21,691 nt of DNA from Jaapia argillacea MUCL 33604 (GCA_000697665.1 KL197742.1:241606-263296); one strand, 5' to 3'. Positions 11,258 to 21,630 are shown, numbered from the stretch's first letter. Numbers and translations: made by a program. The notes: a model not told the origin generated them from the letters alone.

Positions 11258-14200
11258 TCACCAGATGGATTGATATGAGTATAAAGAAGTCCAATTATTG
11301 ACAAAGAAGGAACTGCAAAGGTCAAGAACATTGTTTGTGTTCCAGGACGCCTCTGGTGTATCCTTCAAAGTCTTAGGAAACTTGGGAACCAATTGACAGC
11401 TCTGACGAATATCTGCAACCTTCACTACCTCACCAGGAGGAGAACCGTCAGATCGCAAGGCAGGTTTACTCACATCATACATCATGTGGTTTGGATCCGC
11501 GACAAGTTTTAGCTTGCTGTACCACTGGACGTAAGCCAAGGGCTCAGCTGGCCATTCTTTTGGAGCAGTGACATGGTCGTGGCAGGATTCGTCCCAAACC
11601 TTTGAAGGAAGTTTGAAAATGCAGCGCACCCTCCCCACTCTTGTACCTAACAAGAATTTAGTGGGAGTTATAAGGATGTATTCAGAAGGAAGATGATCTT
11701 ACCTTGCAAACCAGTAGATTCTGCTTCGTCGTCAACAATCAGGATTGCAGTATCGTAACGTGCAGGTTTTTTCTTGATTGTAGGGTGAGCCTTGATAATA
11801 TCCCTCTCTTCCTTCTGGTCGTGAAGCTCTGGAGGTGAGAATTTGACGTTGTGATAAACATCAAGATGTTCGAAAGGAAGCGTATAGCGGGTGGGAGAGA
11901 TTGCAGAGAGAGTCGCTAGGTATTTTGTCAGGTCTCGTCTAAGGCCGGGAGCTGAGTGGTCTCGCTCAATCTTGTCCAACAGGCAATTGGGAGAGTGTGG
12001 GCGCTTGGTCAATTTGATTGGTGAACCTTCTTTATTGCGCAAGATTGGGAGGTTTGAAGAGTTGGCCTGACGAGAGCACAATCTTTCCATCCAGGATATA
12101 TATCCATCAAAGGATGAGACTTTCTCCTGGCGAGCGACCCATTTGACCATTTGGGGACATTTGTCCTTGTGGTTTGTTGAACGCCAGGCGTCCTTGGTGA
12201 GGTCGATGTGGAGGCACTCAAACATTTTGGTGTTGTAGTTATCGGTCATACCAAAGTTTCTTATCACCGTGATGTAGTGGAGAAGAGAGTGAAATTTTGG
12301 TATATTGAAGTCCTTTCATATGCCCAGGGTGATGAAGATTTGGCGGTGGGTGTGGAAGGTATTGAGAGCGTCTCTCATGTAACCGAGGGTGGTGTCGTCA
12401 TGAGTGGGATTCTGAGCTTGATAGATGAAGTCCAAGAGAGCACGGCAGGCGATAATGCCTGACTGGGGCACCTTGCCGACCAAGCATGCAAGTAATACTC
12501 TTGCCATATCCTTCCTCTCCGAACCTGAGATCTGCGACAGTGCAGAGATACCGTTCTTGAAGTGACGAGTACCATAGGTGGGTGGAAGGCGTTGTAACCT
12601 CTCATCCAGTTCTGGAGCTCCCATGGCGTTCTGGCACCAAGTGACCAAGTGCTTAAAGACTCCTTGGTAGAGTTGGTGAAGGACATCTGGCGTTAGGGAT
12701 TGGTGAATGTCGGTAAATGGAAAGCCCTCCCAGAAAGGTTTATGAATGCAGCCAGAGACGTCTTTCTCCATACATAGCTTGGAGAACTCAGTTCTACTGG
12801 TAGTGGTTTGTTGAGTGGTATGAATTGTCCCCAATGTAGTCTCGGGGGTCTGTGCAACTCCAGGGGTGGCGTTCTGTAGGTCCTTATGTGGGTGATCACA
12901 TTTGGGGCATGTTCCGCTCTTGGTGCAGCTGACGAGACACTGCTCGGGGTAGTTGGCAATGTATGAGGTGAGAACAGGATGGACCATCCTGACCTTTCCA
13001 TCCCCACACACCATCTCCACCCCTTTCACACTTGCCTCTCTTAGCGGCTCCAGGATCGTTCTCATTGACTCATGAAACAATCTCTGCATCTTCGCCTTCT
13101 TCTCTGCCTTGGATAGATGAGAAGTGTTTATCTTGTCTGAAGAAAGATAGCTGAGGAGGACAGTGCTGTTTTCAGAGGGTCTGCGTTGGATGGATTTAGG
13201 TAGATTTCCAATAGTAAGGTATACTGGGTAGGCACTTTTGGATCCCGAGAATTGGGTAAGTTGAGTTTTGTTGGTGGAAACGATGATGGGCGCTAAGGTT
13301 GCTCCTTTGGGTAGCACAGTCTACAGGTCATAAGTGAGCTGCTATGTTCCTAGAAATGGAGAGAGAAGAATGTTTAAGTACTCACTTGAACTGCATTCCA
13401 CCACTTCCCTGTCCACATCTCACTATATATCCTGTTATCCATGCTCCTGTCGCTATACACCCTCAATGGCACAAATCTCATTTCTTTGGCATGGGCAGGG
13501 TTGGCGAAAAGGCTTCGGATTAAGGTGACCATGTCTCAGTACTGTATAAGATGCTTGTCATCTGGGTTGTCCCATAGAATGATGGTGCGCTCCAGCCATG
13601 GAGCTCGATCGGGTATGGAATCAACAATTTTCTCTATTCCTCGTACATCTCTGTAGGATAGGCCAAGTCTCTCCTTAACCTGAGGAGGGCAGTCAGAAAA
13701 CAGGCCAGAAGATAGTTGTAATGACTCACACCAGGGATAGCTAATAGACGATCAAAAGATCCTTTACCAGGAGACTCCTGGATTGCCCACTTCGCCACTC
13801 TCCAATCTAACTCTGAAGCAAAAGGAATGAATGGATTGTCCCCTTCTCCCCCATCCATTGACACATCTCCATCTCCTCCCTTACACCAACTCCTCCAAAC
13901 CTCCTCCTCCATCTCTCATGGAGCGTCCCCTCCATCCTTATCACAGTCCCAGCATTTGGACACTCCACAATAAACCTATCATCATCTTTATCCTCCCCAA
14001 ATCTCCCTTGAGAAGGACCTGCCTGCATCTCTTCGTCCTCCCCATCCCCATCCCCATGTCTATCACCGTCCTGTTCATCTCCATCATCACCAGGATCCCC
14101 AATCCCACCTTCATCCATTCTTTGCCATTCCATCTCCAAACTATTCATCGTATTATCCTCCTCCTCCTCAAAAGCCCTGTTCTTCCCCTTACAATACCAA

Positions 14201-14313
14201 GCACATTTCTTAGCTTGGGACAAGTGGGAGTGCATACCTCCAATGGTGCGAAAAACTGTATCACATGCGGGACATGTCCGAGATTGTTCTTGATTAAGTA
14301 CTGGATGTTGCAT
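11258..14313 (-). pseudogene. Plavaka-family transposase, nearly full length, disabled
   Basis: Four exons fit: 14313-13730, 13679-13386, 13320-11703 and 11646-11258. The introns are 50, 65 and 56 bp with GTGAGT, GTGAGT and GTAAGA donors; the total is about 960 residues. The N-terminus has a CCHC-like zinc finger (CPACDTVFRTIGGMHSHL then KKC), then an acidic linker. The core follows the Plavaka pattern: PFASELDWRVAKWA, IPG, NRIYSEMWTGKWW, GATLAPIIVSTNKTQLTQF, AYPVYLTIGNLPKSI, CTKSGTCPKCD, FWEGFPFTDIHQSLTPDVLH then QLYQGVFKHL, GMTDNYNT, LHIDLTKDAWR(S)TNHKD, and a C-terminal NVLDLCSSFFVN. The CPKC and LH...KH elements resemble the C/D(2)H motif of CACTA transposases (inference). Defects: a frameshift in the Gly-rich stretch at about 13870-13905, TGA at 13536-13538 and TGA at 12316-12318, both where CGA (Arg) is expected. 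Sequencing error could explain the frameshift but hardly both TGA codons. Confidence 0.88.
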
Positions 14314-14345
14314 CTTTGCATATTCTCAAGGTCAGATGTGAAGTT

Positions 14346-14875
14346 CGAATGTGTGTCTAGTGGAGGGCTTGTTGGAGATCAGAATAATAAGCTAGATAGT
14401 CAGTTACAACAGAGCAGAGGTAAAAATCTAAGTCTCGGCAAGTGGGAAAGTTGGGTTCAAAGTAGAGCAAGAGACCCAAAGCAAACCCAGTAGCAAAAGA
14501 TGGCCTAGTAGGAGGATCAGGGACAAAGGTCAAAGGTCAAAGGCCCAAAGAGTCTGAGATTGCCTCAGTTCCACAGTAACAGAAATGCACGGTCTACTTT
14601 TCCATTCGGTAGCGGCATGGGAGCGAGGGCCGTGCATTCCAATTATTTGCCACCTTCCTAAGTTCCACTTGCCTTGAGAACACCTTGACCTCGACGTGTT
14701 CCTGCCCTGCAGAGTGCACACCTTTCATTTATCTCAGCACTCATTTACCAACAGACTCGATCCTCGATCCTGCTCCTTCTGGCCACACTCCCACAGAGCA
14801 AATTATCCCTTCGTGTGCTCCAGGTCGTCTTTGCTCTTGGCTCAGCAAGTACTGCAGTGCACAAATGCTCCTGCT
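14346..14875. other. Unassigned spacer upstream of the Plavaka transposase
   Basis: No gene is recognisable. A short direct repeat (ACAAAGGTCAAAGGTCAAAGG) lies at 14522-14542. The right end of Plavaka copy B should fall in or near this stretch, but no inverted match to its left terminus was found. Confidence 0.4.
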
Positions 14876-15415
14876 TCTGCATTGGTATTTTGTGTGCACA
14901 GGAACTCACTCCCTAGGTAAGCAAAAATGTCACTTCTCGGTGTAGTCTCCAGCTCATCTGTAATCTTCATTTTGGATAGATCCCCTCGCAACTCCTCAAC
15001 CAACGGCAGCTAGGCGTTCATTCACCCCTTGCAAGTCCCGTTCCCCACTCCCTCGACGTTCAACACTTACACTATCCAATTCCGCATCCACAACCTCCTT
15101 GACGATGCAACAACTAGGTGTTCATTCACCCTCTCCATATCCACAACCTCCTCGACGACACAGCAACTAGGTGTCCATTCACCTCTCAAGCCCCATTCCC
15201 CACACGTTGACGTTGGACGCCGTGGGACCCTTGCGCTGTCAACGTCCGCAAACTGCAGAGAACGAACGCACTCGCTGCATTGGTATTTTGGGTGTATGGG
15301 AACTCACTCCCGAGGTAAGCAATAATATCACTTCTTGGTGTAGTCTTCATCTCACCATTGTAATTAGATCTCTCCCCTTGCAACTCCTTGACGAACAGTG
15401 GCTAGGCGTTCATTT
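14876..15415. repeat. 398 bp direct repeat pair at the head of the minisatellite
   Basis: The block that starts GCATTGGTATTTTG at 14879 recurs at 15277. Both copies continue with GGAACTCACTCCC, AGGTAAGCAA, a TCACTTCT..GGTGTAGTCT stretch and then CTAGGCGTTCATT, the minisatellite motif. So a larger, higher-order unit was duplicated, with shorter units amplified between and after the copies. Confidence 0.8.
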
Positions 15416-16270
15416 GCCTGCCCCTCACAAGTCCCATTCCCAACTCCCTCAACGTTCGGCGCTTGCGCTGTTCACTTCCGTGTCCACAACCCCCTTGACG
15501 ATGCAACAGCAAGGCATTCATTCGCCTGCCCCTCGCAAGTCCCATTCCCCACTCCCTCGACACTCGACACTTGCGCTTGTGCATCCACAACCTCCTCGAC
15601 AACGCAACAACAAGACATTCATTCGCCTACCCCTCACAAGTCCCATACCCCACTCCCTCAACATTCGATGCTTGTGCTGTCAATATCCACATCCACAACC
15701 TCCTCGACAACACAACAACAAGGTGTTCATTGGCTGGTCCCTTGCATGCAAGTCCCATTCCCTGCTCCCTCGACGTTCAGTGCTTGCGCTGTCAACATCC
15801 GTATCCACAACCTCCTCGACGACGCAGCACGACGTTCGACATTCGCACTGTCAAAGTCCTCCTCGACAACACAACCACAAGGTGTTCATTCGCCTGCCCC
15901 TTGCAAGTCCCATTCCCCACTCCCTCGACGTTCGACGCTTGCACTTGCGCATCCACAACCTCCTCGACAATGCAACAACAAGGCATTCATTCGCCTGCTC
16001 CCTTGCAAGTCCCATTCCCCGCTCCCTCGACGTTTGGTGCTTGCACCGTCAAATTCCGTATCCACAACCTCCTCGACAATGCAACAACAAGGCGTTCATT
16101 CACCGGTCCCTCACATGCAAGTCCCATTCCCTGCTCCCTCGACGTTCGGTGCTTGCGCTGTCAACATCCGTATCCACAACCTCCTCGACGATGCAGCAAC
16201 TAGGTGTCTGTTCGCCTCTCAAGTCCTATTCCCTACTCCCTACTCCTTGACGTTTGACACTTGCATTGTC
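15010..16270. repeat. Minisatellite, 102-112 bp unit, about ten copies
   Basis: The segment CAAGTCCCATTCCCC-ACTCCCTCGACGTTCG recurs with its CAAG at 15428, 15536, 15637, 15749, 15904, 16006, 16118 and 16220, with earlier diverged copies at about 15032 and 15187. Steps are 101-112 bp, except one of 155 bp that includes a partial extra unit. Each unit also holds ATCCACAACCTCCTCGAC, GCAACAACAAGG and GCGTTCATTCGCC. Long plus-strand ORFs (about 350 codons in two frames) cross it, but they are a product of the repeat having few stops. The array ends about 235 bp upstream of the dioxygenase start codon, so it may affect that promoter. Confidence 0.93.
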
Positions 16271-16505
16271 AACGTCCATCTCTTTTCTTTGCCAATGCCA
16301 GGACATTCGGCATTTGGTTCCTCACCAGGACATCCAACGTTCGCTTCCTCATTCGGTTCCCAATCGTTGTGTTTGCCATTCATAACATCTATCTGGGGCT
16401 TCTCCTCACCGACGCCAGGAGTTCAATGTTCCCTTCATCAACTCTAAGTTCAACCTTCTTGGTCGCCACACACTACACTTTCCCTCCCTCACCATCAACT
16501 ACTCC

Positions 16506-19353
16506 ATGGCGCTTCCAAACCCATCACCAACCCCGAGACATGGTTGCAATTTCACTCCTGAGGAATTGCAAAGATTGTTGAGAGTTGTTCAAGGGTTGTA
16601 TCATTTGGAGGGAGCTCCTAACCCCTCTGAAGTATTACCTCTTTTGAAGAAGCTTTCAGAGGCTGCTTCTGAGGATGTCTCCTCTCCTCAAGGTGAGGGA
16701 AATCTCACTTAAGCTGAAACACCTTTACTGACATCTAATTGCTACTAGGAGACCCTCAACAACTTTGGAGGCTTTCCAACCCACCCAACAACACCCACGC
16801 CCACTCATCTTCCCTGGTCCACAGATCTGCTGGAGTCAACCCATGTTACGAACCTTATGCACCTTACGACTGAGGACCTCCGGCTCGTATACAAGGTGGG
16901 GACCCACCCACAGAGCTTAGAAAGAAGTGTAAGAGGGGGGCTCAGCAACAGGTGCCAGCAGTGTGGGAGGCAGTGAATTCCCATATGGTGTTGTCGGAGC
17001 CTGCTGGAAGTTTTATCAGGAATGTTGCAGGGCTTTGCTGTTCAGTGGGAGGAAAGGATGGATGGATGGATGGGGTGATTCACACTGTTGATGGGGCGTC
17101 TTATTTGAGGGAAGCCAATGAAGGAAGCAATGTTTCTGACATTGTCGGCCTTTGTGTAGATATGGAGAGGGGGTTGTGGGATGCTACCATGAGGAGTGTG
17201 TTGGCTTACATTCGTTTGAAAGCGGCTGTTCAGAGGTTAGTTTTTTACCTGAGGAATGTTTAAATTATACTTAATGTTTGATGTCTTCCTTTCCTAGTAT
17301 TCTAGAGGAAGGTGCTGGTTGTCGGACCATGGGTCACTTTCCCTGTAGGACAAGCCAGGATGTTTACGACAATCATACCCAAGAAGACTCTGCTCGCCCA
17401 ACTTATCATGTTTTTAGCAAGTGGGTGAGGTGTGGCGCAAGTTATGCTTGTATATCAGGAGGAGGTAATTTCATTCCAACAGTTCCTGCTTCTTATATTA
17501 ACTTTTAGGCAGGGATGCTCTGTATCCTATTCATTATAGTTTGCTTCAATATAAAGTATCAGTTTGAGTCGCTTAGCAGGGATACCATGTATCAGCTGGC
17601 AAATGCATTGAGGGATCCAGATAAAGGTATGATCTTCTACTTCTGTTTAGCTCTCATTACTAACTGCTGTCTTTGGAGAAGCTCAACCTATGGGACAATT
17701 GATTGTGAATTGTATTATACCAATCATCAACATCCTCATCAAGTCCATCCCATTCAACATCCAAGCCACTCTCTTTTCCATTATTCCCCAGGACATGTTC
17801 GAGACACCTAGCATTCCCGCCTATTGTTTTTCCACATCTGACTCAATCTTTGATCTATTCAGTTACAGGTCAGTCTCATCTCCTTATCTCAGTTTCTTGA
17901 TGCTAACTATAGTCTAGGAACTTTCAGCTTAAGCCTCGTAGTTGCCTGTGGCCTCGCCTACCGCACTATCCATTAATACGGTCTCCTATTTGGCCAGCCT
18001 CCTCTGAATCAACTTTCTTTCTACCAAATGACATTCCACCCCTTCAACCACATTGTCATCCTTCTACTCTTGCAGAGCAGCTGGCAGAGGAAAGAAAGGA
18101 AAGGATTGAGACCATGAGAGTTACTACTATTCAAATTGACTTTGATCCAAAGTTGGAGGTCAACTCCACCTGTCCAGTTCCTAAAGACTCTTCAGATGCC
18201 TACTCCTGGACTGAGGGTGAAAGGTGTCTAGCAGAGATGGCTTATGAACCTATGAGTATTGAAGATCTTGAATTATGGGTGAGTCATCAATGATTTTTCT
18301 GTATTAGTCGTCTTGCATTCTGATTGAGGGTCTTGGCTCAGTTTAAAACCCATTTTGCTGGAGGAAGAAAGCTCACTGATGGTTATGTCGTCATTTCTGA
18401 GGAGATGTTTCCAAAGTATGTATCTCTTCTTGGCGTCCTTCCCCTCAAAATCTTAAAAGGTCCTTGAGTAGCCAGGTGGTGCAAATCCTGGATAAATATG
18501 GTGATACCCTACTTCTTGTGTGTACTGGAACTCCAGAAGGGATATGCTCCAACATGGACGCCAACATGTCCTGTGCCTTTGGAGATCGAGACCCCCTCAC
18601 CCATATGGACACATCTCTGCTAGGTATCAACCATAGATATGTCAGCTTTCACTGTTCAAACTACAATCATCATAGCACTCAAGTGAGTGGTTTTTTCCCC
18701 CTTATAAAACCTTGAAGACTTACTTTCTCTGTAGGGTCATGAAGCGCCTCCCACCCTCCACCCTTTGCAAGCCAAGAAGGTTAATGTCAAGCACACAAAC
18801 TATACTCAGATGGTTCCCAGACTATCTGTTGAAACTCATCAATATTCGGTCATCTATCGGAATGTCTGTAATGTCTTAGCAGACCTATTCCGTTGGGAGG
18901 AAGCTCTGGTAAGTCTGTCTTTGACTCTATCTTGGTCTTGGTATTCAATTACTACCCTACTAGATACAACGATTCTTTCCGAAAGATTTCAAAACCCTAT
19001 CTGAATACTGTGAGCTGCTACCATTGGACGACATGTCCCCTGTCTATCCCATGTCCTCGCTAGTGTTGAACCTTGATGTTGCCACCAACGGTCACAGAGA
19101 TAGCAAGGACATTGGGGTTTGTGTTGTTGTGGCTTGGGCACCTCACAAAAGAGGGGAGCTGTGTGTCAAGGAGATTGGTGTGGTGATTAGAACACGCCCT
19201 GTTGCCAGTGTTATTTTCTGCTCTGATTTCCTCACTCATTTCAACTTGCATTTTGAAGGAAAGAGGGGCTCTGTAGTCCTGCATGCAGATGGAGCGTTTG
19301 AGCAGTGGAAGAGAGATAGGAATGGCTGGCAGGACAATCAATTCATGACTTAG
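16506..19353 (+). CDS. TET/JBP-type 2-oxoglutarate/Fe(II) dioxygenase
   Basis: Predicted DNA-modifying dioxygenase of the fungal TET/JBP family, which oxidises 5-methylcytosine in nucleic acid. A ten-exon model keeps all phases. Introns: 16693-16748, 17236-17297, 17465-17512, 17627-17678, 17869-17917, 18279-18341, 18416-18459, 18683-18734 and 18909-18963. It gives 788 codons. The C-terminal exon carries the core: NGHRDSKD (19087 onward; His 703 and Asp 705, the HxD iron ligands; human TETs also read HRD), then THFNLHF (His 751, distal iron ligand) and GKRGSVVLHAD (Arg 760, 2-oxoglutarate contact). Assignment of these ligands is by family pattern. Upstream blocks such as IVGLCVDMERGLWDATMRSV, RDTMYQLANALRDPDK and IPAYCFSTSDSIFDLF look well conserved. 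One defect is seen: an in-frame TGA at 16871-16873 (codon 104) where CGA fits. A 51 bp GT-AG stretch (16851-16901) with a weak donor could splice it out in frame. The third intron could instead end at 17508, but that choice breaks the frame. In basidiomycetes these genes are expanded and often linked to transposons. Confidence 0.82.
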
Positions 19354-19469
19354 ATTAGAGTTGAAGTTTTATGTCGTTACACTTTTCAGCTTAGTTTCTT
19401 TAGTAATGCCAGAATTTAGAAAGGGAATACGGATTGCTTCTTCGCCTCACCTCTCCTGCATGTTCCACC

Positions 19470-19554
19470 CTATATTATTTTGAAGTGTCTTTCCTCTTTG
19501 CTCAGGCCTCTCTTCCACCCTCTTTTCGTTTTACTTCCCTCTCTCTATTCTTTA
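19470..19554 (+). promoter_or_regulatory. Probable core promoter and CT-rich leader
   Basis: CTATATTATTTT at 19470-19481 is TATA-like and lies about 80 bp before the ATG at 19555. It is followed by a strongly CT-rich stretch, the usual leader of basidiomycete genes. The upstream dioxygenase gene ends at 19353, so the next gene has its own promoter. Confidence 0.45.
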
Positions 19555-21630
19555 ATGTCTACTCGAAAGAAAGCCCCTAGTTCTGCTAAGTCAAAGAGCG
19601 CTGCTGGTCCCAAAAAAGCCACACGTTCTTCTGGTAAAGTGCCATCTCCTCCTCCATCTCCTCCCAAGGCACCACGTCCAAAGCCCAGGCCTCGAAACAA
19701 AACAGTTCAAGATGATGTTGAATCCTCTGCTGCCTCTCCAGCACCTTCTTCAAAGAGCAGAGCTAAGTCCTCTACCCCTGCTACATCGTCTAGGTCCACA
19801 ACTCCTGGTCACTCTCATACTTTGAGTAGAGAGGATCTCGCTTTGTTTTTGGAGCTCAAGAAGAGGAAGGAAGAGACTGACGCTCAAACTCTACTTGGTA
19901 GCTATCTACTTTTCTGCTTAGTGTCTTTACCATGAGCTGAATGTTTCCATTTTAGCCATTCAAAAGTGTAGTGCTGCCATTGTCGAGGAGGAGGAGGGGG
20001 AGAGTCATCAATCCGACCAGCCTCCACCCAAGTGTCTCAGGTCTGGTTCATCAGCACCACCTCTTGTTGACCTTGATGAGGAAGAGGAGGGTTTGGTGCG
20101 CTCCTTTAAACCTGCTGGTGGTATGTCAAGGATGTATTATGCTTCTTGTTTTTATTCGTTTAACTGTGACTCTAGCTGCTCCTGGCCCTGATCCTCAAGA
20201 AGAAGAGCATGAAGCTTCATTCACAAACAGCCCTGCAGCTGCTGCTCCTTCTCAAGCTTCTGGAGGTGAAGAGGAGGAAGAGGAGGAAGCTGAGGAAGAA
20301 GCTGAGGCGAAGTTGAAGGGTAATGTTGTCGACTTTGATGATGATGTGAGTATCTTTGTTTTCATCTGACCAACACCAGCTCTGATACTGATGTCTACAA
20401 TCTCATGTAGTTCTACTCTAGGTCAGATGGTGAGGAGGATAAGAAGAGGAAGAAGAAGAAGGATGTGAAGGAGCAGAGGGGTAGAAAGTCCAATAAGGGA
20501 GCGACTGACGTTGGTGGAGGCAAGAGGCCCACAGTGACAAAGAGTGACTTTGAAGGCGCCTCTCTTTGACTTGCTTGCCTAGGTCACACTCACTTCCGCA
20601 TCTTCATCTCCACTGAGGACGCCTTTCCAGATGTGGAGACTAATAGAGATACAGTCTGCGAGGAGGCATTGTCCAGAGTGGCTGCCACCAGTCCAGGACT
20701 ACAAGCAGAGTGGGATAAGGTGAGGAAAGATGAGGTGTTGAAGGAGACCATGATTCTTTATGTACATCCTTTCTTTCACCTTTAAATCTTTCTATGCTGA
20801 TGACAACAAGGTTTGGAAGGGTGCTGCTCAGATGAGGGGGGAGGTGAAGAGCAAGACCGATGAGCTCATGGATAAGTATAACATTCCTGGGTTGATTGGA
20901 GAAGGGGGCATCAAGGCCAGAGTGAAGTGGCTGCTGGGAGAAGGGAAGTGTCATTTCGCCTTTGGAGAAATTACTTTTGATGATGTGTGTGTTTCTCTTT
21001 CTTATTCTCATTGCATCTACTAACCACCAGTCCAGGCGGGTGGAGGGGCTGTGAACACCCTACTACCCTTGAGCCATGATGCCATCCTGACCACCCTACG
21101 CAAGCAATGGTTCAATACCGTCAAAAGTGAAGGTTTCAGGTACATCAAGAAGTTCAAAACCCTTCCTATTCCCCTTCTGGCTTTGATCTTGACTTGCATA
21201 TGCTCTTTCCTTTGTCTTCTCACCCACTCACTAAGTTGACTTTTTTTGGCGACACCTTATCAGCTGGAAGCGTCTTTGAAACAGTGGGAAGGAGGCAAAT
21301 TGGTGAAGGAGAACTTTTCTGACATCAAGTGGAGGAAGAAGTAAGTGTTCTCATTCTTTCCACTGGTGTAGCTAACCAACCCATATCCTGATAGATATTA
21401 TGGCCACATTGGTTACATTACCGCTCTTCAAGACCATGTTCCAACTTGGATCGCCAGCTACCAGGAGAAAGTCATTCGTCAAGTTTGGTAAGGTGTATCT
21501 GTAAAAACTAATCGTCCACCTCTGTTATTCTAACTGTTCTCTTCCTTGCCCATCCAGTTCTATTGCTGGGGTGGACATTGATGACATGGAAGAAGAGGTT
21601 GACCTCATCAGGAAAAAAGGTTTGGAGTGA
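19555..21630 (+). CDS. Basidiomycete gene, possibly DUF6532-like, interrupted at 3' end
   Basis: A ten-exon model keeps all phases: 19555-19897, 19956-20120, 20176-20345, 20411-20543, 20583-20761, 20811-20984, 21036-21197, 21264-21340, 21395-21487 and 21558-21630 (522 residues). The first 110 residues are Ser/Pro/Lys-rich and probably disordered. Glu-rich and Lys-rich tracts follow (about 165-250). The C-terminal half is globular: DTVCEEALSRVAA, WKGAAQMRGEVKSKTDELMD, KWLLGEGKCHFAFGEITFDD, LPIPLLALILTC and KYYGHIGYITAL. This pattern reminds me of DUF6532, a domain of unknown function common in Agaricomycetes, but that is a memory-based guess. Oddities: intron 21198-21263 starts AT where GT is needed, intron 20544-20582 is only 39 bp, and the last codons (from 21606) come from a Plavaka terminus, ending at TGA 21628-21630. 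It may be expressed with altered tail, or be a recent pseudogene. Confidence 0.65.

Larger units (their letters stand above)
10987..14345. mobile_element. Plavaka (CACTA-like) DNA transposon, copy B
   Basis: The left end starts CATCAGGAAAAAAGGTTTGG at 10987, the same terminus as copies A (9555) and C (21606). The element carries one transposase gene on the minus strand (14313 to 11258). I could not find an inverted copy of the terminus to the right, so the right boundary given here is only the start of the transposase leader; the real end may lie anywhere between about 14345 and 14875, or have been lost. Plavaka elements are cut-and-paste transposons of Agaricomycotina related to the CACTA/EnSpm superfamily. 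This copy has two nonsense codons and a frameshift and is probably non-autonomous. Confidence 0.8.

Noticed and set aside
13870-13905. A short intron instead of a frameshift in the Plavaka transposase
   Set aside because: No GT-AG pair of credible length lies between the two frames in this Gly-rich stretch; a one-base indel, real or from sequencing, is simpler.
13831-14493. 220-codon plus-strand ORF
   Set aside because: It is the antisense of the acidic linker and zinc finger of the Plavaka transposase; its Pro/Ile/Leu-rich composition reflects the complement of Glu/Asp/Gly codons.
15171-16447. Two long plus-strand ORFs (359 and 349 codons) rich in Ser, Thr, Pro and His
   Set aside because: They lie in the 102-112 bp minisatellite, overlap in different frames and follow the repeat; absence of stops in the unit explains them.
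17509-17626. Apparent frameshift in the dioxygenase gene after the third intron
   Set aside because: Using the acceptor at 17512 instead of 17508 keeps the frame open to the next donor, so no frameshift is needed, though the residues just after the junction look less conserved.
10987-21605. A single large Plavaka element with B and C as its two ends
   Set aside because: The terminus at 21606 is a direct repeat of that at 10987 and reads outward into new DNA, so C is the left end of a separate element.
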